This document shows, one piece after another, positions 1 through 4,351 of a stretch of DNA of 9,710 nucleotides; the stretch's first letter is position 1, and each line of letters opens with the position of its first letter. A model generated the notes under the pieces. That model was not told the DNA's origin. It saw nothing but the letters and a program-made list of their open reading frames with translations, and made no database searches. This DNA is from an uncultured Clostridia bacterium (GTDB lineage Bacteria; Bacillota; Clostridia; Oscillospirales; Oscillospiraceae), in contig CAMVOG010000074.1 in assembly GCA_947169005.1 (NCBI GenBank), positions 1 to 9,710 of the forward strand, read 5' to 3'. Position numbers and translations under genes: made by a program.

Positions 1-307
1 CGCCGTAGGGCTCCAGGAATTCGCCCAGGGGCCCCACGTCCAGGGCCACCCGCTCCGCTCCCGCCGCGCGGGCATTGGCGATGGCGGCGGCGACCACGGC
101 CTCCAGGTCATAGCCGCCCCGCTCCGCCCGCCGCGCGGAACAGGAAAAGGTGTTGGCGCAGAGAAGCGCGCTCCCCGCCTCCACGTATTCCCGGTGGATG
201 GCCGTTACCAGCGCCGGGGCCGTGAGATTCACGGTCTCCGGGTATTTGGGCAGGCTCCCGGCCCGCGCCTGGAGCATGGTCCCCATCCCGCCGTCCAAAA
301 TCGTCAT
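1..307 (-). CDS. Homocysteine S-methyltransferase family protein (MetH N-terminal-domain type), 3' part beyond the window
   Basis: Only the first 102 residues are present; the reading frame is open to the left edge. The protein starts MTILDGGMGTMLQ, the glycine-rich start of the homocysteine-binding (S-methyl_trans) barrel. It continues with NLTAPALVTAIHREYVEAGS (residues 27-46), NTF (52-54) and DVGPLGEFLEPYG (90-102), which closely follow clostridial cobalamin-dependent methionine synthases. Family role: transfer of a methyl group to homocysteine to make methionine, in the cytoplasm. The zinc-binding cysteines lie further on and are not visible. It therefore cannot be decided whether this is full MetH (with pterin and cobalamin domains), a split MetH, a YitJ-type fusion to methylenetetrahydrofolate reductase, or a stand-alone methyltransferase. 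The ATG at 305-307 is chosen because AGGAAGGG lies 9 nt upstream and the motif begins immediately. It lies 58 nt downstream of addA on the same strand, so co-transcription is possible. Confidence 0.85.
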   Translation of the reverse strand, partial: MTILDGGMGTMLQARAGSLPKYPETVNLTAPALVTAIHREYVEAGSALLCANTFSCSARRAERGGYDLEAVVAAAIANARAAGAERVALDVGPLGEFLEPYG

Positions 308-324
308 AAATAATCACCCTTCCT

Positions 325-359
325 GAGTCCTGAGTACTAAGTACTGAGTCCTGAGTACT
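325..359. repeat. Heptanucleotide repeat array, locus A (5 units)
   Basis: Five contiguous 7-nt units on the plus strand: GAGTCCT, GAGTACT, AAGTACT, GAGTCCT, GAGTACT. They fill most of the 58-nt gap between the addA stop codon and the downstream methyltransferase gene. The array ends immediately before the sequence that supplies that gene's ribosome binding site (complement of 317-324). Related arrays lie at 4017-4122 and, inverted, at 8344-8378. The units contain the self-complementary hexamer AGTACT, so local hairpins or cruciforms are possible. No function is known to me. Confidence 0.85.
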
Positions 360-365
360 GACAAA

Positions 366-3300
366 TCAATCACACGCGAAGAAAAACAGGTGCTTTTCCT
401 TTACCGGGCGGCCCGTGATGCGCCGCAGGGCCTCGGCGTAGGCGGAAAGCTGCCCGGCGTACTCCGCCGCCCGCTGCTCCCGCTCCGCCTTGCGGATGCG
501 GTCGCTCTTGAAGTCCACCAGCACCAGGCCGTCCTCCTCCTCAAAGAAGAGATCGACGACGCCCTGGAGCAGCACGTCCCCCTCGCCCCGGCCGTAAAGC
601 TCCCGGGCGGGGATCAGCACGGAGAATTTGAACTCGCGCCGCAGGGAATCCGCCGCCAGGGCCCTCCGGCCCAGCTCCGAGCGGAAGAAGCGCAGCAGCC
701 GCGCGGGCTCCGCTGCCTCCGCCTGTTCCGGCGTCAGCAGCCGCAGCTCCCGCAGACGCCGGAGCTCCCCGGCGATCTCCTCCTCCGAGCCCACATGGGC
801 AAAGTCAAGAAGCTGCATGGCCATATGCAGGGCCGTGCCCCGCTCGGCAGGGGTGAGGCCCGTTTCCCCCGTGATGAAGCGGGGGCGGGGCAGGGTTTCC
901 CGGCGGAAGTCCGCCACTGGGGCAAGCTCCTCCGCTTCCTCCGCGGCCTCGTCGGCCCGGAAGCCGCTTTTCAGCGCCGTGGCCGTCACCTTGGAGGGCA
1001 GGCCCCGGGAGGCCATGGGGGGCTCCCAGCGCAGGGAGCGGCGCAGGGCCTCCGTCAAAGCCGGGTCCGCCGTCGTTTCCCCAGCGGCGGGGCTCTCCCC
1101 CTCCTCGGGGGCATCCGGCGGCGTCAGAAGGCTGTAGGAAAAGGCCGGGTCACAGAGCAGGGCCGATAGGAGCCAATCCGCGAAGCAGGCCCGCTTTTCC
1201 AGCAGCTCCGGGGCGGGCGGGTCCGTCAGCCCCAGGCGCAGCTTTTCCAGCTTTTCCTCCGGCTCCGGGGCGGAAAAGACGCAGATCAGCTTTTCCCGCG
1301 CCCGGGTCATGGCCACATAGAGCACCCGCAGGTCCTCGCTCATGGCCTCGTTGTTCAGCTTCGCCGCGATGGCGACCCGGGAAAGAGTGGGGTAGACGAT
1401 GCCCCGCGCCCGATCCGTCAGCCGCGGCCCGGCCCCCAGCTCCCGATGGATCAGCAGGGGGCGCTTGGAATCGGAGAGATTCACGGCTCTGCCCAGGTCC
1501 GCCAGGATCACCACGGGGAATTCCAGCCCCTTGGAGGCGTGGACGCTCATGATGCGCACGCCCCCGCCGCTCTCGCGCCGGAGGGTGGGCTGCCTGGCGC
1601 CGTCCACCCGCTGCAGGAAGCCGTAAAGCCCCCGGCAGTCGGCGTCCTCGCATTCCCGGGCGTAGCTCTGCACGGCGTAAAGCCGCTCGGAGGCGCCGCT
1701 CTGCCGGGCTTCCGCCAGGGCCGGAAGCCCCGTGGCGGCCAGCAGCTCCCGGATCAGCACGTCGGCGGGCAAGCCCATGGCCTTCTCCCGCCAGCGTTCC
1801 AGCTCCCGCAGGAAATCCGCGCAATGCTCGTCCGTCTCCGCCCGGGCCCGGAGGGCGGTATAAAGGTCCTCCTTCGGCGCGGCGGCGCGGATCATGGCCA
1901 GCTCATCCGCCGAAAAGCCCCAGACGGGCCCCCGCAGGGCGGCAATGAGGGGGATATCCTGCATGGGGTTGTCGATGACCCGCAAGAGGCTCAGCAGATA
2001 GCCGTTTTCAAAGCAATCGAAGAGGCCCTCGGCTCCGCCCACCACCGCCGCCGGGAGGCCCTGAGCCTCCAGCGCCGCGCGGAAGGCCTCCCCCGCCCCC
2101 TTGGGGGAGCGGAGCAGGATGGCGACATCGCCGGGGCGCAGCGGCTCGCCCTCCACCGCCGCACCGGAGCGCAGCAGCTCCTTCACCCGGCCCGCCACGC
2201 AGGCCGCCTCGTAGGCGAGCTTGTCTTCCTCCCCGGGCGTCTGGCAGAAGTCGAATTCCACGGCCTCGTCAAAGGCGCCGGGGTCCGTCCGCCCGGGGAG
2301 CATGGCCTCCCGCTCGCCGTAGCGCAGCTCCCCCAGTTCCGGGCTCATGAGCCGGGAGAAAACGAAATTCACCGTATCCAATATCTCCGGGCGGGAGCGG
2401 AAATTATGGCTCAGCAGGATGCGGCTGGGCTCCCCCGCCGGGGCGGGCCAGTCGGCGTATTGATCGTATTTTTCCAGGAAAATATCCGGGTCCGCCAGGC
2501 GGAAGCGGTAGATGGACTGCTTCACGTCCCCCACCATGGTCACGTTCCGCCCCTCCCGGGAGACGGCGCCGAAAATGGCCTCCTGGAGCCGGTTCACGTC
2601 CTGGTACTCGTCCACCAATATCTCCTGGAAGCGGCCCGCCACCTCGGCGGCCCGGGCGGGGCCGCCCTCCGGCTCCGTCAGCAGGCGCAGGGCCAGGTGC
2701 TCCAGGTCGTTGAAGTCCAGCACGCCCCGCCGCCGCTTGTTTGCGGCGTACTCCTCCCCCAGCTCCGTCACCAGGGCGTACAGGGCCTCGATCACCGGGC
2801 GCATACGGGCCATATCCCCCAGCAGCTCCGCCCCGGGGGCCTCAAAGCCGGCCAGCAGCTTCTCCATGGCCTTCTTGCAGTCGTCCCGGGTCCGCTTGAC
2901 GGCGGCGAGGAAGGGATCGTCCTTCCGCCCCTTGACGGCGCTGAAGCCCGGAAAGGCCACCGCGCCGAAGCGCCAGGTCTCGTCCCAGCCCGTGCGGATG
3001 GCCGCCAGCAGCCGGTCCAGATCGTTCAGGGTGTCCAGCCAGGAGGGGAGATACTTCTTTGACGTGTCCTCATCCTCCCGCAGGGCGGGGACCAGGGCCT
3101 CCATGCGGCTCCGCCAGTATAGGACCTGCCGCTCCGCCCGCTGCAGCAGATACTTGCCCCAGGGGGTGGCCCCGGCGTCTTCCTCCTCCCGCAGGATGGC
3201 GGACTGCTCCGCCATCCAGCCCTCCGGGTCCGGGTGGCTCTGCACGGCGCCGCGGGTCTCCAGCACGATGCGGCAAAGGGCCGCGTCGTCCCGCCCCGCG

Positions 3301-3773
3301 CCCAGCATATCCGCAAGGGCGGCAAACTCCGGCGTCATTTCCTCATAGCGCCGCTCCAGCAGCTCCTCCAGGCTCTGCTCCAGCAGGGCCTCCGCCTCCG
3401 CGGGCTCAAGCTGGCGAAAATCGGGCTTCACGTCCAGCACGGGGGCAAACTCCCGGATCAGGTCCGCGCAGAAGGCGTGGATGGTGTCGATGCGCATACG
3501 GTAGACCAGGGCCGCCTGGCGGCGCATCTGCCGGTTTCCCGGGTCCTGCGCCAGCCGCTCCGCGATGGCCCGGGACAAGCGTTCCTTCAGCTCCGCCGCC
3601 GCCGCGCGGGTATAGGTGATCACCAGGAAGCGGTCCACGTCCGCCCCCTCCTCCACCAGACTCATCAGCCGCTCGATCAGCACCCGGGTCTTGCCCGAGC
3701 CCGCCCCGGCGGAGATCAGCAGCGCCCCGCCCCGGTGCCCGACGGCCGCCTGCTGCATTTCGGTCAGTTCCAT
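366..3773 (-). CDS. addA: ATP-dependent helicase/nuclease subunit A (AddA)
   Basis: A 1135-residue UvrD-like helicase with a C-terminal RecB-family nuclease, the AddA subunit of the AddAB complex. AddAB unwinds and resects double-strand breaks and loads the recombinase after Chi recognition. Visible motifs: Walker A AGAGSGKT (22-29); TYTRAAAAELKERL shortly after; DEYQD, motif II (388-392); GDVKQSIYRFR, motif III (415-425); HNFRSRPEIL, motif IV; VHASKGLEF, motif V (744-752); YVAMTRA, motif VI (819-825). The nuclease core is H983, D1074 in GVVDLFF, D1087 and K1089 in VDFKSD, and Q1108/Y1112 in QLSAYA, so it looks catalytically intact. The length is slightly below that of Bacillus AddA (about 1230 residues). 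The ATG at 3771-3773 is preferred over an in-frame ATG 17 codons upstream because AGAGGAGG lies 7 nt before it and homology begins there. No addB lies next to it on either side, although addB usually directly precedes addA. A minus-strand promoter at 4123-4151 would give a leader of about 340 nt made largely of repeats. Confidence 0.96.
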   Translation of the reverse strand: MELTEMQQAAVGHRGGALLISAGAGSGKTRVLIERLMSLVEEGADVDRFLVITYTRAAAAELKERLSRAIAERLAQDPGNRQMRRQAALVYRMRIDTIHAFCADLIREFAPVLDVKPDFRQLEPAEAEALLEQSLEELLERRYEEMTPEFAALADMLGAGRDDAALCRIVLETRGAVQSHPDPEGWMAEQSAILREEEDAGATPWGKYLLQRAERQVLYWRSRMEALVPALREDEDTSKKYLPSWLDTLNDLDRLLAAIRTGWDETWRFGAVAFPGFSAVKGRKDDPFLAAVKRTRDDCKKAMEKLLAGFEAPGAELLGDMARMRPVIEALYALVTELGEEYAANKRRRGVLDFNDLEHLALRLLTEPEGGPARAAEVAGRFQEILVDEYQDVNRLQEAIFGAVSREGRNVTMVGDVKQSIYRFRLADPDIFLEKYDQYADWPAPAGEPSRILLSHNFRSRPEILDTVNFVFSRLMSPELGELRYGEREAMLPGRTDPGAFDEAVEFDFCQTPGEEDKLAYEAACVAGRVKELLRSGAAVEGEPLRPGDVAILLRSPKGAGEAFRAALEAQGLPAAVVGGAEGLFDCFENGYLLSLLRVIDNPMQDIPLIAALRGPVWGFSADELAMIRAAAPKEDLYTALRARAETDEHCADFLRELERWREKAMGLPADVLIRELLAATGLPALAEARQSGASERLYAVQSYARECEDADCRGLYGFLQRVDGARQPTLRRESGGGVRIMSVHASKGLEFPVVILADLGRAVNLSDSKRPLLIHRELGAGPRLTDRARGIVYPTLSRVAIAAKLNNEAMSEDLRVLYVAMTRAREKLICVFSAPEPEEKLEKLRLGLTDPPAPELLEKRACFADWLLSALLCDPAFSYSLLTPPDAPEEGESPAAGETTADPALTEALRRSLRWEPPMASRGLPSKVTATALKSGFRADEAAEEAEELAPVADFRRETLPRPRFITGETGLTPAERGTALHMAMQLLDFAHVGSEEEIAGELRRLRELRLLTPEQAEAAEPARLLRFFRSELGRRALAADSLRREFKFSVLIPARELYGRGEGDVLLQGVVDLFFEEEDGLVLVDFKSDRIRKAEREQRAAEYAGQLSAYAEALRRITGRPVKEKHLFFFACD

Positions 3774-3788
3774 GCCCTCGCCTCCTCT

Positions 3789-3816
3789 GAACCCGCTTCC
3801 CTGTTTCCTGCGCCCT
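3789..3816. repeat. Possible degenerate heptad array just upstream of addA
   Basis: The stretch reads in 7-nt phase as GAACCCG, CTTCCCT, GTTTCCT, GCGCCCT. Three of the four units end in CCT, as do units of the clear arrays in this window (GAGTCCT, GAGCCCT, GCTTCCT). It lies between the addA ribosome binding site and the inverted-repeat element at 3820-3906. It is degenerate, so membership of the heptad family is inference. The alternative is ordinary pyrimidine-rich leader sequence. Confidence 0.35.
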
Positions 3817-3819
3817 GTT

Positions 3820-3906
3820 GTCATTCTGTGCGCAGCGAAGAATCCTGCGCTCGCGCCAGGCCGGAGAAAAGATCCTTCGACTCCGCTGCGCTCCGCTCAG
3901 GATGAC
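3820..3906. repeat. Inverted-repeat (MITE-like) intergenic element with GTCATYCTG ends
   Basis: The 87-bp segment begins GTCATTCTGTGCGCAGCG, and its far end, read on the other strand, begins GTCATCCTGAGCGGAGCG. Fifteen of these 18 terminal positions match. The ends continue into related GCGAAGAATCC and GAGTCGAAGGATC sequences, so the element could fold as one long imperfect hairpin. Sequences of the type GTCATTCTGAGCGNAGCGAAGAATC are, from memory, very common between genes in many bacteria, including gut Firmicutes; I do not assign a named family. It has no coding capacity. It lies about 47 nt upstream of the addA start, inside the predicted addA leader. Confidence 0.75.
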
Positions 3907-3928
3907 AGAGGGTGCGGATGCGGCGTAA

Positions 3929-3992
3929 TTTCAGCGCCTCCGGCGCTGGCGTCCTGCGGACGCCGGGCCACCGAGGACGGTGGCCCCTACAG
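3929..3992 (-). repeat. Triple-hairpin intergenic repeat module, copy 1
   Basis: A 64-bp module that occurs again, inverted, at 8375-8439. It contains three successive perfect hairpins. One has 9-bp stems (3965-3973 with 3978-3986) and a 4-nt loop. One pairs 3948-3954 with 3958-3964 around TGC. One has 7-bp stems (3932-3938 with 3942-3948) and a 3-nt loop. Strand is set so that the module reads CTGTAGGGGCCAC first. No T-run follows it, so it is not a standard terminator. It abuts the heptad array at 3996-4122. If the addA promoter call is right, it is transcribed in the addA leader. Confidence 0.8.
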
Positions 3993-4016
3993 TCGCTTTC
4001 CTTTTCTCTGCCTCCT

Positions 4017-4122
4017 GAGTACTAAGTACTGAGTACTATGCACTATGCACTATGCCCTTGTTCCCTGAGCCCTGAGCCCTGAGCCCTGAGCCCTGAGCCC
4101 TGAGCCCTGAGCCCTGATATCT
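4017..4122. repeat. Heptanucleotide repeat array, locus B (about 15 units)
   Basis: Consecutive 7-nt units on the plus strand: GAGTACT, AAGTACT, GAGTACT, ATGCACT twice, ATGCCCT, one 8-nt unit TGTTCCCT, GAGCCCT seven times (4067-4115), then GATATCT. Nearly all fit RWGYMCT, so three sub-families of the same heptad lie head to tail. Four earlier 7-nt blocks (3989-4016: ACAGTCG, CTTTCCT, TTTCTCT, GCCTCCT) keep the phase back to the hairpin module. The seven identical GAGCCCT units look recently amplified and are candidates for copy-number variation. The units are far too short and spacer-free for CRISPR. Confidence 0.92.
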
Positions 4123-4151
4123 ATTTTCCCCCGAGGAGGCGAAAATGTCAA
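4123..4151 (-). promoter_or_regulatory. Predicted sigma-A-type promoter for addA
   Basis: On the minus strand a perfect -35 TTGACA (complement of 4146-4151) is followed by 17 bp and then GAAAAT (complement of 4123-4128), a 4/6 match to TATAAT. Transcription would start near 4116, at the edge of the GAGCCCT array. The addA mRNA would then begin with about 340 nt containing the heptads, the triple hairpin and the inverted-repeat element. The -10 box is weak, so the call is moderate. Confidence 0.5.
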
Positions 4152-4180
4152 TATCTTTTGCCTTTGGAGGAAAATATGCA

Positions 4181-4196
4181 ATTTCCCGTGGGAAAT
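4181..4196. promoter_or_regulatory. Inverted repeat between the divergent promoters (candidate operator)
   Basis: ATTTCCC, a 2-bp centre GT, then GGGAAAT: a perfect 7-bp inverted repeat. It sits between the -35 of the predicted addA promoter (4146-4151) and the -35 of the ppdK promoter (4233-4238), a typical place for a shared regulator of divergent genes. The regulator is unknown; it could also be chance. Confidence 0.4.
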
Positions 4197-4232
4197 CCTG
4201 CGTTTTTCGTCGATTCTCCCAGCAAGTCAGCG

Positions 4233-4261
4233 TTGCGAAATCGGCGGCAAGGCAGTATAAT
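4233..4261 (+). promoter_or_regulatory. Predicted sigma-A-type promoter for ppdK
   Basis: TTGCGA (4233-4238), a 17-bp spacer, and a perfect TATAAT (4256-4261). Initiation is expected around 4267-4269, leaving a leader of about 85 nt before ppdK. This is the best promoter match in the window and suits a highly expressed central metabolic gene. Confidence 0.75.
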
Positions 4262-4310
4262 GGAGGTGAATGAATGTATATGAAGCAGATGACGTGAAAA
4301 AGGGAAATAT

Positions 4311-4332
4311 GCCGCCCGGTCCGGTGGGCGGC
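4311..4332 (+). other. Stem-loop in the ppdK 5' leader
   Basis: GCCGCCC (4311-4317) pairs with GGGCGGC (4326-4332) around an 8-nt loop, just upstream of the AAAGGAAG ribosome binding site. No U-run follows, so it is not an intrinsic terminator. It could stabilise the leader or modulate initiation at the TTG start. The regulatory role is inference. Confidence 0.4.
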
Positions 4333-4351
4333 CAGAGAAAGGAAGATCATT

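Noticed and set aside
108..317. 69-codon minus-strand frame overlapping the methyltransferase gene
   Set aside because: It is out of frame with the clear homocysteine-methyltransferase sequence, and its translation is low-complexity Gly/Arg/Pro.
1446..3062. Long plus-strand open frame opposite addA (538 codons) and smaller ones nearby
   Set aside because: They are complementary to an intact AddA with all helicase motifs, and show no domain or ribosome binding site.
3774..3824. Upstream in-frame ATG that would add 17 residues to AddA
   Set aside because: The added residues have no family resemblance. The AGAGGAGG ribosome binding site serves the ATG at 3771-3773.
3929..3992. Intrinsic terminator of addA-side transcription
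   Set aside because: The hairpins are strong but no T-run follows on either strand.
4063..4118. CRISPR array
   Set aside because: The repeats are 7 nt long with no spacers; this is a simple tandem array.
4036..4350. 104-codon minus-strand frame in the addA-ppdK gap
   Set aside because: It reads through the heptad array (giving repeated QGSGLRA) and the promoter region; no ribosome binding site or homology is visible.
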